Below, piece by piece: positions 30,151 through 37,974 of a stretch of 55,427 nt of DNA. The translations under genes and the position numbers were made by a program. The notes beneath the pieces are model-generated. The model was not told where the DNA came from. It made no database searches and saw only the letters and a program-made list of their open reading frames with translations. Source of the DNA: Streptomyces plumbidurans (lineage in GTDB: Bacteria; Actinomycetota; Actinomycetes; Streptomycetales; Streptomycetaceae); contig NZ_JAFJSY010000019.1 of the NCBI RefSeq assembly GCF_019857225.1, positions 1 to 55,427 of the forward strand, read 5' to 3'. Each line of letters begins with the position of its first letter. Positions within the stretch are counted from its first letter, which is position 1.

Positions 30151-31262
30151 GGGGACGTTCCGTTCAGCGCGTCCTCGACCAGGCGTGGGGTCAGGTCGGG
30201 ACGTACGGTCGCCGGGCTCGCGACCGTCAGGGCCGCGGCGGCGTGGCCGTAGCGGGCGGCTTCCACCGCGTCGCCGCCGGCCAGCAGGGCGTGGACGAAG
30301 GCGGCGAGCATCGCGTCACCGGCGCCGGTGACGTCGGTGACCTCGGCGTACGGCGCGGTCAGGAACCGCGCTTCCCCACCCGCCGAACTCAGCACACTGC
30401 CGCGTGCCCCGAGCCGTATCCACACATGGCGCACCCCGCGGTCGTGCAGTGTGCCGGCGGCGGCCGTCACCTCGGCCTCGTCGTCGCCGACAGGGTGGCC
30501 GAGGAGGGCTCGCAGTTCGTCGAGGTTGGGGGTCAGCGCGAAGACCGGGCGGTGCGCGGTGAACAGCGGTGCGAGCAGGGCCGCCTTGGGCGCGCTGACC
30601 GGGTCGATCACCACCGGTACGTCGGCGGGGTGGGCGACGTCCATCGCGTGGGCCAGTACGGCCGACGGCAGGTTTCCGTCCAGGACCAACATGTCGGCGT
30701 GGGCGATGAGTTCGCGGGCCGGGTGCAGATCCTCCGGGGCCAGCGCCTCGGTGGCCGCCATGTCCGCGACCGCCACGACCAGGTCACCGTCGGCGTCGAG
30801 CACCGCCGTGTATGTCCCCGTCGGGTGGGCGCTGCGATGCACATGGTCGAGGCGCACCCCCGCCGCCGCGGTCTCCGCGAGCAGCCGCTCGCCCGCCGCG
30901 TCCCGGCCCACGGCGGCGATCAGATGCGTCGGGGTGCCGAGGCGCGCCAGGTTCTCCGCGATGTTGCGGCCCACTCCGCCCGCCGTGGTGCCGGCCCGGC
31001 CGGGGTTGCTCGTCCGTTGCCGTACGGGCGCCAGGCTGCGCACCTTCACGTCGGTGTTGGCCCCGCCGACGACCACGACCGCGTTCTCCTCGCGGAGGAT
31101 GTAGCCGCGGCCGAGGATGGCGCCTTTCTTGCCCAGGTTGGACAGGTGCACGTTCACGGCCGCACGGGTGCTGCCGAGTGCGTCGGCGATCGCCTGCGGC
31201 CCGGCGAGCGGGTCGCGGCGCAGCAGCGCGATGATCTCGCGCTCCCGCTGGGTCAACATCAT
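30138..31262 (-). CDS. psuK: Pseudouridine kinase with N-terminal helix-turn-helix (PfkB family)
   Basis: A 374-residue fusion. Residues about 2-55 form a winged HTH (LTQREREIIALLRRDPLAGP, then AIADALGSTRAAVNVHLSNL). The remainder is a PfkB sugar kinase: VVGGANTDVK, the N-terminal signature GGVGRNIAENLARLG, and the C-terminal catalytic signature DVTGAGDAML with the base Asp. With psuG next to it the substrate is almost certainly pseudouridine. The HTH suggests that the kinase also regulates its own promoter, which carries a TAAAG-GGG-CTTTA palindrome. I chose the ATG at 31262 because TACTTT lies seven nt upstream, giving a leaderless mRNA. Confidence 0.9.
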   Translation of the reverse strand: MMLTQREREIIALLRRDPLAGPQAIADALGSTRAAVNVHLSNLGKKGAILGRGYILREENAVVVVGGANTDVKVRSLAPVRQRTSNPGRAGTTAGGVGRNIAENLARLGTPTHLIAAVGRDAAGERLLAETAAAGVRLDHVHRSAHPTGTYTAVLDADGDLVVAVADMAATEALAPEDLHPARELIAHADMLVLDGNLPSAVLAHAMDVAHPADVPVVIDPVSAPKAALLAPLFTAHRPVFALTPNLDELRALLGHPVGDDEAEVTAAAGTLHDRGVRHVWIRLGARGSVLSSAGGEARFLTAPYAEVTDVTGAGDAMLAAFVHALLAGGDAVEAARYGHAAAALTVASPATVRPDLTPRLVEDALNGTSPSTA

Positions 31263-31269
31263 GCTGACC

Positions 31270-31286
31270 AAAGTAAAGGGGCTTTA
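31270..31286 (-). promoter_or_regulatory. psuK promoter and overlapping palindrome
   Basis: On the minus strand TACTTT (31275-31270) is a -10 element seven nt before the psuK ATG. The 13-bp palindrome TAAAG-GGG-CTTTA (31274-31286) overlaps its upstream edge. It is a candidate operator for the HTH fused to PsuK. Confidence 0.5.
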
Positions 31287-31344
31287 TTGGTGTAAGCAAG
31301 GGGGCGGAAGAGTCTGAAGAGGTGCTGCTCCGGCGGGCGGCGGC

Positions 31345-31800
31345 TCAACCGGTGCCGTGCCCCAGGTCGAGCCGAGTCAGGCGCTCCACGTTCTGCCGGT
31401 CCTCGGTGTCCTCGCTCGCCTCCGCGGCGAACCAGGCGTCGAGGATCTCCTTGAGCAGCGGCTCGGACGTCAGGCGCAGGCTGAGCGCCAGCGCGTTGGC
31501 GTCGTTCCAGCGGCGGGCGCCGTCCGCGGTGTACGCGTCCGTGCACAGCGCGGCCCGTACGCCGGGCACCTTGTTCGCGGCGATGGAGGCTCCCGTGCCG
31601 ATCCAGCAGCACACGACCGCCTGGTCCGCCGCGCCCTCGGAGACCTCGCGCGCGGCCGCCTCCGAGCAGGCGGCCCACTGGGGGTCGTCGCCGGGGCTCA
31701 GCGCGCCGTGCGGCACGACCTCATGGCCGCGCCTTCGCAACTCCGCGACGAGCAGGTGCGCCACGGGTTCGTCCATGTCGGAGGAGACGGAGATCCGCAT
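31345..31800 (-). CDS. RpiB/LacA/LacB family sugar-phosphate isomerase
   Basis: A 151-residue isomerase of the RpiB family. The N-terminus is MRISVSSDMDEPVA. The active-site region VVCCWIGTGASIAANKVPGV has the catalytic cysteine (Cys64 or Cys65) in the CW-GTG variant seen in actinobacterial members, followed by RAALC. A C-terminal helix bears EILDAWFAAEA. RpiB interconverts ribose 5-phosphate and ribulose 5-phosphate; because ribose 5-phosphate is the product of PsuG two genes away, that role fits, although other aldose phosphates are possible. TAGTCT lies six nt before the ATG, so it seems to be leaderless with its own promoter. Confidence 0.85.
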   Translation of the reverse strand: MRISVSSDMDEPVAHLLVAELRRRGHEVVPHGALSPGDDPQWAACSEAAAREVSEGAADQAVVCCWIGTGASIAANKVPGVRAALCTDAYTADGARRWNDANALALSLRLTSEPLLKEILDAWFAAEASEDTEDRQNVERLTRLDLGHGTG

Positions 31801-31806
31801 GACCGG

Positions 31807-31812
31807 AGACTA
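31807..31812 (-). promoter_or_regulatory. -10 element TAGTCT for leaderless RpiB-like gene
   Basis: TAGTCT on the minus strand ends six nt before the ATG at 31800; no Shine-Dalgarno is present. Confidence 0.5.
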
Positions 31813-31879
31813 ACTCCGTCACGACCGCTCCCCCAGTGCGCGCCGAGCGTTCGAGCCATCGCCCACGAGTGCACTACGT

Positions 31880-31972
31880 CCCCTCGGGCCAACGCCCCCG
31901 CGCGCAACAGCCACCCCCTCAGGCCAATGCCCCCGCGCGCAACAGCCACCCCCTCAGGCCAATGCCCCCAGC
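31880..31972. repeat. 35-bp tandem repeat spanning the ROK gene stop
   Basis: About 2.6 copies of a 35-bp unit start at 31880, 31915 and 31950 (each beginning CCCCTC-GGCCAA-GCCCCC, with small changes). The third unit contains the end of the ROK gene (codons GALA and the stop, 31954-31956 being the stop). Units one and two therefore carry extra copies of the gene's last codons and stop downstream of it. Confidence 0.85.
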
Positions 31973-33192
31973 GGATCGTCCAGCACCGGCTGCCAGGCCA
32001 ACTCGGCAGCGCCGACCAGGCTGTTGTGGTCGAGGGTGCAGGGCAGGATGGGGACGCCGCCGCTCTGGCCCCACAGGCTGCGGTCGGCCACGACGGCGCG
32101 CAGTCGGTCGGGGTCGGCGTCCAGCAGGGTGCGGTGCAGGCCGCCGAGGATGATGCGGTCGGGGTTGAGGATGTTCACCAGGCCCGCGAGACCGAGCCCG
32201 AGGCGGTCGATGAGGACCTCGGTGGCCGTACGGATGGACGGGTCGTCGTAGTGGTTGCGGATCAGGTCGATCGCCTGCTGCAGGAGTGAGACCTCCGGGC
32301 CGGGGTCGCGTCCGGCCGCTGTGAGCAGGGCCAGCGGGTCGGCTTCCACGTCGAGGCAGCCGCGGCTTCCGCAGTGGCAGGGGCGGCCCTCGGGGTTGAC
32401 GGTGAGGTGGCCGACCTCCAGGGCCAGTCCCGAACTGCCCGTGTGCAGACGGCCGTCCAGCACCAGCGCGCCGCCCACGCCGCGGTGGCCGGTGGCCACG
32501 CACAGCAGGTCGCGGGCTCCGCGTCCGGCTCCGTGCCGGTGCTCGGCGAGGGCGGCGAGGTTGACGTCGTTGCCCGCGAAGGCGGGTCCGCCGATCCCGG
32601 CCTCGCGTACGCGCTCGGCGAAGATCCGGCGGACCGGGGCGCCCACCGGCCACGCCAGGTGCAGCGGGTTGAGCGCCAGGCCGTCGGGCTCGGCGACCGC
32701 TGACGGCACGGCGAGCCCGGCGCCGACGCATCGCCGTCCCGTGGTGCGCAGCAGTTCGGCGCCCGCCTCGACGACCGAGCCGAGGACCTTCGCCGGGTCG
32801 GCGTCGACGGTCTCGCAGCCCGGCGCGGTCTCGACGATCCGGCCGCCGAGGCCGACCAGTGCCGCCCGGAACCCGTCGGCGTGCACCTGGGCGGCCAGGA
32901 CGACCGGCCCGTCCTCGGCGACCGAGAGCCGGTGCGAGGGCCTGCCCTGGGAACCGGCCGCCGCGGCGGGCCGGGCGTCCACCCGGATCAGCCCGAGCGC
33001 CTCCAGTTCGGCGGCGACCGCACCGGCCGTGGCACGGGTCACGCCGAGTTCGGCGGTGAGCACCGCGCGGGTGGGGGCGCGTCCGGTGTGCACGAGCTCC
33101 AACGCGGGCCCGAGCGCACCGCGCCCCCGGTCCAGCCGCGTTCTCGAGGTGGTCCCATTCCCCGTCGGCCGGGGGTCCGCCTTGCCGCTCAT
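31954..33192 (-). CDS. ROK family transcriptional regulator
   Basis: A 412-residue protein. The N-terminal winged HTH lies at about residues 25-80 (TRAVLTAELGVTRATAGAVA). The ROK domain follows, with the GNDVNLAALAE motif corresponding to the sugar-kinase catalytic Asp region and the ROK zinc motif GRPCHCGSRGCLDVEA near residue 300. Such proteins are NagC/XylR-type repressors of sugar or amino-sugar genes. GGGAG lies ten nt before the ATG. The gene precedes the RpiB-psuK-psuG row on the same strand after a gap holding a tandem repeat. It may regulate these or the amino-sugar genes 3 kb away (inference). Confidence 0.88.
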   Translation of the reverse strand: MSGKADPRPTGNGTTSRTRLDRGRGALGPALELVHTGRAPTRAVLTAELGVTRATAGAVAAELEALGLIRVDARPAAAAGSQGRPSHRLSVAEDGPVVLAAQVHADGFRAALVGLGGRIVETAPGCETVDADPAKVLGSVVEAGAELLRTTGRRCVGAGLAVPSAVAEPDGLALNPLHLAWPVGAPVRRIFAERVREAGIGGPAFAGNDVNLAALAEHRHGAGRGARDLLCVATGHRGVGGALVLDGRLHTGSSGLALEVGHLTVNPEGRPCHCGSRGCLDVEADPLALLTAAGRDPGPEVSLLQQAIDLIRNHYDDPSIRTATEVLIDRLGLGLAGLVNILNPDRIILGGLHRTLLDADPDRLRAVVADRSLWGQSGGVPILPCTLDHNSLVGAAELAWQPVLDDPLGALA

Positions 33193-33227
33193 GTGGGCGA
33201 GTCTCCCATGATCCGCGGATACGCCGG

Positions 33228-33884
33228 CTACAGGCCGCTGACTCTGAGTGTGATGTTCAGACGTCCCGTCAGCCCCAACTCTGAAGGTGCCGTACCCGGC
33301 TGCACCTTCGGCACACCGTGGTAGGCGAGCCGCGACGGGCCGCCGAACACGAACAGGTCGCCGCTGCGCAGTTCCACGTCGGTGTACGGCCGCCCCCGGG
33401 ATGTGATGTTGCCGAAGCGGAAGACGCAGGTGTCGCCGAGGCTCAGCGACACCACCGGCGCGTCCGACTTCTCGTCGCTGTCGCGGTGCATGCCCATGCG
33501 GGCCTCGGCGTCGTAGAAGTTGATCAGTGCGATGTCGTACGCCGGAGTGGGCTCGGCTTGGCCCATGGCGTCCCGCACCGCGCGGCGGCCCAGCTCGCCC
33601 AGGCTGTCGGGGAACGGCTTCACCGGGGAGCCGTCGCCGTCGACGACCGTGCGGGCGTAGGCGTACGGGTACCAGTGCCAGCCCAGGCAGACCTGCCGGG
33701 CGGTCATGGTGCCGCCGCCGGGTGTGCGGACCGTGCGCAGGCCGGCCGGTGGGCGGGCCCACTCCCGGCAGGCGCGGAGCAGCTCGCGCTGGTGGTCCGC
33801 GTCCAGCCAGTCGGGCACGTGCACCGCGCCGGGCGCGATCTGCTTGCGCTCGCGTGGAAACAGCTCGGACAGCTCGGACTCCAT
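33228..33884 (-). CDS. alkB: AlkB-type alpha-ketoglutarate/Fe(II)-dependent dioxygenase
   Basis: A 218-residue DNA/RNA repair demethylase. The iron ligands are the HxD pair in GMHRDSDEKS and the distal His in LAYHGVPK, and the 2-oxoglutarate-binding arginine is in RLNITLR. The NFYD motif before the HxD and the nucleotide-recognition lid near the N-terminus (CLGWHWYPYAYAR) are also present. Two in-frame ATGs exist: the upstream one (33893) directly abuts GGAGG, while the one at 33884 has it nine nt away, so I chose 33884. AlkB removes 1-methyladenine and 3-methylcytosine. Divergent from the rlmG-like gene with a gap of only 56 nt. Confidence 0.92.
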   Translation of the reverse strand: MESELSELFPRERKQIAPGAVHVPDWLDADHQRELLRACREWARPPAGLRTVRTPGGGTMTARQVCLGWHWYPYAYARTVVDGDGSPVKPFPDSLGELGRRAVRDAMGQAEPTPAYDIALINFYDAEARMGMHRDSDEKSDAPVVSLSLGDTCVFRFGNITSRGRPYTDVELRSGDLFVFGGPSRLAYHGVPKVQPGTAPSELGLTGRLNITLRVSGL

Positions 33885-33940
33885 GTACGCCATCCTCCCC
33901 CACCGGCCGTGAGCTGCGGCTCGGCTAGCCTTGGCACACG

Positions 33941-35083
33941 ATGAACGACCGTATGACGACGCCCTGGGGCGAGCTCGCGCTGACCCGTTTCCCGGAGGAG
34001 GCGCGCGAGAGGCTGCGCGCCTGGGACGCCTCCGACGAGTACCTCCTGCGGCACCTGGCGGAGCAGGAGATCCCGCTGTCCGGCACGGTCGTGGTCCTCG
34101 GCGACCGCTGGGGCGCGCTGGCCACCGCGCTCGCGGCGCATCGGCCCGTACAGATCACCGACTCCTTCCTCGCGCAGGAGGCGACCCGGGCGAACCTGCA
34201 CCGCGCCGGGGCCGAGACGGGCGCCGTCCGTCTGCTCACCACCCAGGACCCGCCGCCCGACCGCGTCGACGTCCTCCTGGTGAGGGTGCCCAAGAGTCTC
34301 GCGCTGCTGGAGGACCAGCTGCTGCGGCTGGCGCCCGCCGTGCACGAGCAGACGGTGGTCGTCGGCACCGGCATGGTGAAGGAGATCCACACCTCGACGC
34401 TCCGCCTCTTCGAGCGGATCCTCGGGCCGACCCGCACCTCGCTCGCGGAGAAGAAGGCCCGGCTGATCTTCTGCACGCCGGATCCGTCGCTGAAGCGGCC
34501 CGCCAACCCGTGGCCGTATACCTACGCGCTCCCCGACGGCATCGGCCCGGTTTCGGGCCGCACCGTGGTCAACCACGCGGGTGTGTTCTGCGCCGACCGG
34601 CTGGACATCGGCACGCGCTTCTTCCTGGGGCATCTACCGACCGCGCGCGGCGGCCGGGTGGTGGACCTGGGCTGCGGCAACGGTGTGGTCGGTACGGCGG
34701 TGGCGGTGGCCGATCCGGCGGCCGAAGTGCTGTTCGTGGACGAGTCGTTCCAGGCCGTGGCGTCGGCGGAGGCGACCTACAAGGCGAACGGCGTGCCGGG
34801 GCATGCGGAGTTCCGGGTCGGGGACGGGCTGGCGGGGGTGTCGGCCGAGAGCGTCGACCTCGTGCTGAACAATCCGCCGTTCCACTCGCATCAGGCGACG
34901 ACCGACGCGACGGCGTGGCGGATGTTCACCGGGGCGCGCCGCGTGCTGCGCCCCGGCGGTGAGCTGTGGGTCATCGGCAACCGGCATCTGGGCTATCACG
35001 TGAAGCTGCGCAAGGTGTTCGGCAACAGTCAACTGGTCGCCGGTGACGCGAAGTTCGTGGTGCTGAAGGCCGTGAAGCAGTAG
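33941..35083 (+). CDS. rlmG: RlmG/RsmC-type rRNA guanine-N2 methyltransferase
   Basis: A 380-residue protein with two tandem Rossmann-like domains, as in RlmG and RsmC. The N-terminal domain is degenerate (VVVLGDRWGALATAL). The C-terminal one is catalytic: SAM motif I VVDLGCGNGVVG at about 240-251, and the N2-guanine motif NNPPF at 310-314, followed by HSHQATTDA. RlmG methylates 23S rRNA G1835; RsmC-type targets in 16S rRNA are the alternative. TAGCCT lies nine nt before the ATG, so the leader is very short. A 31-bp tandem repeat begins directly after its stop. Confidence 0.85.
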   Translation: MNDRMTTPWGELALTRFPEEARERLRAWDASDEYLLRHLAEQEIPLSGTVVVLGDRWGALATALAAHRPVQITDSFLAQEATRANLHRAGAETGAVRLLTTQDPPPDRVDVLLVRVPKSLALLEDQLLRLAPAVHEQTVVVGTGMVKEIHTSTLRLFERILGPTRTSLAEKKARLIFCTPDPSLKRPANPWPYTYALPDGIGPVSGRTVVNHAGVFCADRLDIGTRFFLGHLPTARGGRVVDLGCGNGVVGTAVAVADPAAEVLFVDESFQAVASAEATYKANGVPGHAEFRVGDGLAGVSAESVDLVLNNPPFHSHQATTDATAWRMFTGARRVLRPGGELWVIGNRHLGYHVKLRKVFGNSQLVAGDAKFVVLKAVKQ

Positions 35084-35084
35084 A

Positions 35085-35153
35085 TCGCCGAAGCGGTGAG
35101 CCGCTGAGCAGTCGGTCGCCGAAGCGGTGAGCCGCTGAGCAGTGAGCCGCTGA
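35085..35153. repeat. 31-bp tandem repeat with internal hairpin after the rlmG stop
   Basis: Starting two nt after the rlmG TAG, a unit with CGCCGAAGCGGTGAGCCGCT occurs twice with a 31-bp period (35085, 35116), followed by a third partial copy of its end (GTGAGCCGCTGA, 35142). Each unit contains the small hairpin AGCGG-TGAG-CCGCT, so the array may act as tandem terminators between rlmG and the converging aldolase gene. Confidence 0.8.
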
Positions 35154-35175
35154 AGAAGTGGGCCGCGTCGCCCGG

Positions 35176-36036
35176 TCAGGCGGCCGGCCGGCCGAGTGTC
35201 GTAATGATGGCGGTGACGGCCCGCGCCATCGCTTCCCTCGCCTCCTTCAGGTACTGGCGGGAGTCGACCGCATCGGGGTGGTCGGCCAGGAATGCGCGGA
35301 TCGCGCCCGTCATGGCGATGTTGAGGGCGGTGCCCACGTTCACCTTGGCGATGCCGCCCGCGACCGCGGCGGCGAGTTCGTCGTCCGGGACTCCGGATGA
35401 GCCGTGCAGGACGAGCGGTACGTCCAGAGTGGTGGAGAGCCGTTCGAGCAGGCCGTGGTCGAGGATGGCGGTACGGGTGGTCATGGCGTGCGTGCTGCCG
35501 ATGGCGACGGCGAGGGCGTCCACGCCGGAGTCGGCGACGAAGGCGCGGGCCTCCGCCGGGTCGGTGCGGGCGCCGGGCGCGTGGGCGTCCAGCGCGGGCT
35601 GGCCCGCCTTGCCGCCGACCTGCCCCAACTCGGCCTCGATCCACAGGCCTTGGCCGTGCGCCCAGTCGGCGGCGGCCCGGGTCGCGGCCAAGTTGCGGTC
35701 GTAGGGCAGTCGGGCCGCGTCGTACATCACGGAGCTGAATCCGGCGTCCGCGGCCTGGTGCAGCAGCTCGTCGCTCTGGACGTGGTCGAGGTGCAACGCG
35801 ACGGGTACGGCGGCGTGTTCGGCGGCGGCGACGGCAGCACGGGCCAGTGGCAGCATCCGTCCCTGGCGGAACTTGACCGCGTTCTCGCTGACTTGGAGGA
35901 CGACCGAGGTCCCGGCCGACTCGGCGCCGGCGACGACCGCCTCGACGTGCTCCAGCGTGATGATGTTGAAGGCGGCGACGGCCGCGCGCTCGGCGGCGGC
36001 CCGGCTGACGAGTTCGCCGGTGGTGACGAGAGGCAC
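35176..36036 (-). CDS. Class II fructose/tagatose-bisphosphate aldolase (KbaY/AgaY-like)
   Basis: A 286-residue zinc-dependent aldolase. The key residues are Asp84-His85 (LHLDHVQ; Asp is the catalytic acid and His a zinc ligand), His183 (GSTHAM) and His211 (LHGSSG), with Glu135 in EAELGQVGG and the phosphate-binding KVNVGTALN. The AFNIITLEHVEAVVAGAE start is typical of ketose-bisphosphate aldolases acting in tagatose or amino-sugar breakdown. AAGGAG lies five nt before the GTG start. It follows the SIS gene on the same strand and probably forms a catabolic operon with it. A PfkB kinase, the usual third member, is absent here. Confidence 0.88.
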   Translation of the reverse strand: MPLVTTGELVSRAAAERAAVAAFNIITLEHVEAVVAGAESAGTSVVLQVSENAVKFRQGRMLPLARAAVAAAEHAAVPVALHLDHVQSDELLHQAADAGFSSVMYDAARLPYDRNLAATRAAADWAHGQGLWIEAELGQVGGKAGQPALDAHAPGARTDPAEARAFVADSGVDALAVAIGSTHAMTTRTAILDHGLLERLSTTLDVPLVLHGSSGVPDDELAAAVAGGIAKVNVGTALNIAMTGAIRAFLADHPDAVDSRQYLKEAREAMARAVTAIITTLGRPAA

Positions 36037-36053
36037 GGCTTCTCCTTTTGAGG

Positions 36054-36118
36054 GGCGCGTCGGGGACGGGGTTGGCGCGTCCTCCGAGAGGCGCGTCGGG
36101 GAGTGTGCTGGCGCGTCA
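36054..36118. repeat. 36-bp direct repeat spanning the SIS gene stop
   Basis: Two copies of a unit starting GGCGCGTCGGGGA occur at 36054 and 36090 with a 36-bp period; each also contains a second GGCGCGTC 20 bp later. The SIS-gene stop (TCA on plus, 36116-36118) lies in the second copy. Confidence 0.7.
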
Positions 36119-36997
36119 GGGCTCGAGGATCACCGAGCGGGTGAGGTGACGGGGCTGGTCCGGGTCGAGACCGCGGGCGGCGGCGACGGCGACCGCGAGG
36201 CGGTGGACGCGGACGAGTTCGGCGAGCGGGTCGAGGCCGCCCGGGACCCACAGTCCGCCGGTGGCGCGCACCTGCTCGGCCAGGCCCTCGGGGGCTTCGC
36301 CGAGCATCCAGGTCGCCGTACCGCGGGTGGTGATGCTGATCGGGCCGTGCCGGTACTCCATCGCCGGGTAGGACTCCGTCCAGGCGAGTGAGGCCTCGCG
36401 CATCTTGAGTCCGGCCTCGTTGGCCAGGCCCACCGTCCAGCCCCGGCCGAGGAAGGTGAACTGCGTGCAGTCGACGAGCCCTTCGGGCAGCGGGGTCGCG
36501 AGCGCGCTGCGGCCGTCGTCGACGACGGCGTCGGTGTGCAGGCCGAGATGGGCGCGGAGCAGGGTGAGCGCGGTCGTGGCGAACCGGGTCTGGACGACGG
36601 ACCGTTCGTCCGCGAAGTCGAGCACGACGATGTCGTCGGCGGCTTGCATGACGGGCGTGTTCGGGTCGGCGGTGATCGCGACCGTGCGGGTGCGGCCCTG
36701 CAACTGCCCCAGGAGGTCGAGGACTTCGGTGGTGGTGCCGGAGCGGGTGAGCGCCACGACGCGGTCGTACGAGCGGCCGAGGGGGAACTCGGAGGCGGCG
36801 AAGGCGTCCGTCTCGCCCTGTCCCGCGCCCTCGCGCAGCGCGGCGACCGCCTGGGCCATGAAGTACGAGGTGCCGCATCCCACGATCGCGACCCGCTCAC
36901 CGGGCGCCGGGAGCGCCTCGCGATGCCCGGGTGCGGCCGTCGCGGCCCGGGTCCAGCACTCGGGCTGGCTGGTCAGTTCGTCCTCGACATGGGTCAT
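36116..36997 (-). CDS. SIS domain sugar-phosphate isomerase/deaminase (AgaS-like)
   Basis: A 293-residue protein with two SIS domains, as in AgaS and the isomerase half of GlmS. The first shows VAIVGCGTSYFMAQA and VVALTRSGTTTEVLDLL. The second shows FTFLGRGWTVGLANEAGLKM followed by REASLAWTESYPAMEYRHGP, the GlmS-type active-site region with Glu and His. AgaS-type enzymes deaminate and isomerise galactosamine 6-phosphate to tagatose 6-phosphate, which fits the downstream ketose-bisphosphate aldolase. A GGGAGG sequence lies seven nt before the ATG. A divergent DeoR gene shares its promoter region. Confidence 0.87.
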   Translation of the reverse strand: MTHVEDELTSQPECWTRAATAAPGHREALPAPGERVAIVGCGTSYFMAQAVAALREGAGQGETDAFAASEFPLGRSYDRVVALTRSGTTTEVLDLLGQLQGRTRTVAITADPNTPVMQAADDIVVLDFADERSVVQTRFATTALTLLRAHLGLHTDAVVDDGRSALATPLPEGLVDCTQFTFLGRGWTVGLANEAGLKMREASLAWTESYPAMEYRHGPISITTRGTATWMLGEAPEGLAEQVRATGGLWVPGGLDPLAELVRVHRLAVAVAAARGLDPDQPRHLTRSVILEP

Positions 36998-37041
36998 GCC
37001 GGGTCCTCCCCTGGTGGATTCCCGATCGGATTACTTTGCTT

Positions 37042-37079
37042 GTTTCTGCAAGATACAGCGTACTTTCGAGCATAATCAA
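37042..37079 (-). promoter_or_regulatory. Promoter of the SIS-aldolase operon with DeoR-type sites
   Basis: On the minus strand TTGATT (37079-37074) and TATCTT (37055-37050) are separated by 18 bp, a fair vegetative promoter. GAAAG (37067-37063) and GAAAC (37046-37042) are spaced 21 bp, two helical turns, like the direct-repeat half-sites bound by DeoR-family repressors. The region is conspicuously AT-rich for this window. The adjacent divergent DeoR protein is the obvious candidate regulator. Confidence 0.55.
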
Positions 37080-37104
37080 GCAATCGACGCCATGCGGTGT
37101 GCGC

Positions 37105-37110
37105 TAGGGT
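37105..37110 (+). promoter_or_regulatory. -10 element TAGGGT for the DeoR gene
   Basis: TAGGGT lies 30 nt before the ATG at 37141 and leaves room for the visible GGAGGGCGGGG ribosome-binding site. Confidence 0.45.
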
Positions 37111-37140
37111 CGCCGGGAGATCGAGGAACGGAGGGCGGGG

Positions 37141-37920
37141 ATGTCGCGGGACGCCCGCTGGAAGGCGCTGCTGGAACTGCTCGTCGAGCGCGGCCGGCTG
37201 GATGTGGAGGAGGCGGCCGCCGACCTGGAGGTCTCGGCGGCGACGATCCGGCGCGACTTCGACCAGCTCGCCGAGCAGCAGATGCTCGTGCGCACCCGGG
37301 GCGGCGCGGTCGTGCACGGGGTGTCGTACGAGCTGCCGCTGCGCTACAAGACCGCCCGCCACGCCTCCGAGAAGCAGCGGATCGCGAAGGCGGTGGCCGA
37401 CCTCGTCGCGCCCGGCGAGGCGGTGGGGCTGACCGGCGGCACGACCACCACCGAGGTGGCGCGTGCCCTGGCCGTGCGCAGCGATCTCACCTCCGGCACT
37501 CCGGCGCTCACCGTCGTGACGAACGCCCTCAACATCGCCAACGAGCTCGCCGTGCGCCCCCAGTTCAAGATCGTGGTGACCGGCGGGGTGGCGCGCCCGC
37601 AGTCGTACGAACTCATCGGGCCGCTCGCGGACGGCGTGCTCGGCCAGATCACCCTCGACGTGGCCGTCCTCGGCGTCGTCGCCTTCGACGCGGCCCACGG
37701 CGCGGCCGCGCACGACGAGGCCGAGGCGGCCATCAACCGGCTGCTGTGCGAGCGCGCCGAGCGCGTGATCGTCGCCGCGGACTCCAGCAAGCTGGGGCAG
37801 CGCGCGTTCGCCCGCATCTGCGACGCCACCGCGGTCGACACACTCGTGACGGACACGGCGGTCGACGCGGACGAGGTCCGCAGGTTCGAGGAGGCGGGGC
37901 TGAGGGTGCTGGCGGTCTGA
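37141..37920 (+). CDS. DeoR family transcriptional regulator (AgaR-like)
   Basis: A 259-residue DeoR protein. The N-terminal HTH is RGRLDVEEAAADLEVSAATI followed by RRDFDQLAEQ. The C-terminal sensor has GLTGGTTTTEVARAL, TVVTNALNIANELA and VIVAADSSKLGQRAF, with the Lys that binds the phosphate of the effector. It is divergent from the SIS-aldolase operon and probably represses it, responding to an amino-sugar phosphate. GGAGG lies just ahead of the ATG. The long C-rich repeat array begins about 50 nt after its stop. Confidence 0.88.
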   Translation: MSRDARWKALLELLVERGRLDVEEAAADLEVSAATIRRDFDQLAEQQMLVRTRGGAVVHGVSYELPLRYKTARHASEKQRIAKAVADLVAPGEAVGLTGGTTTTEVARALAVRSDLTSGTPALTVVTNALNIANELAVRPQFKIVVTGGVARPQSYELIGPLADGVLGQITLDVAVLGVVAFDAAHGAAAHDEAEAAINRLLCERAERVIVAADSSKLGQRAFARICDATAVDTLVTDTAVDADEVRRFEEAGLRVLAV

Positions 37921-37974
37921 CGCGGAGGCCCGGGCCCGGCTGCTCGCCGGAGATCCGCCGACTCACGGGCTGCC

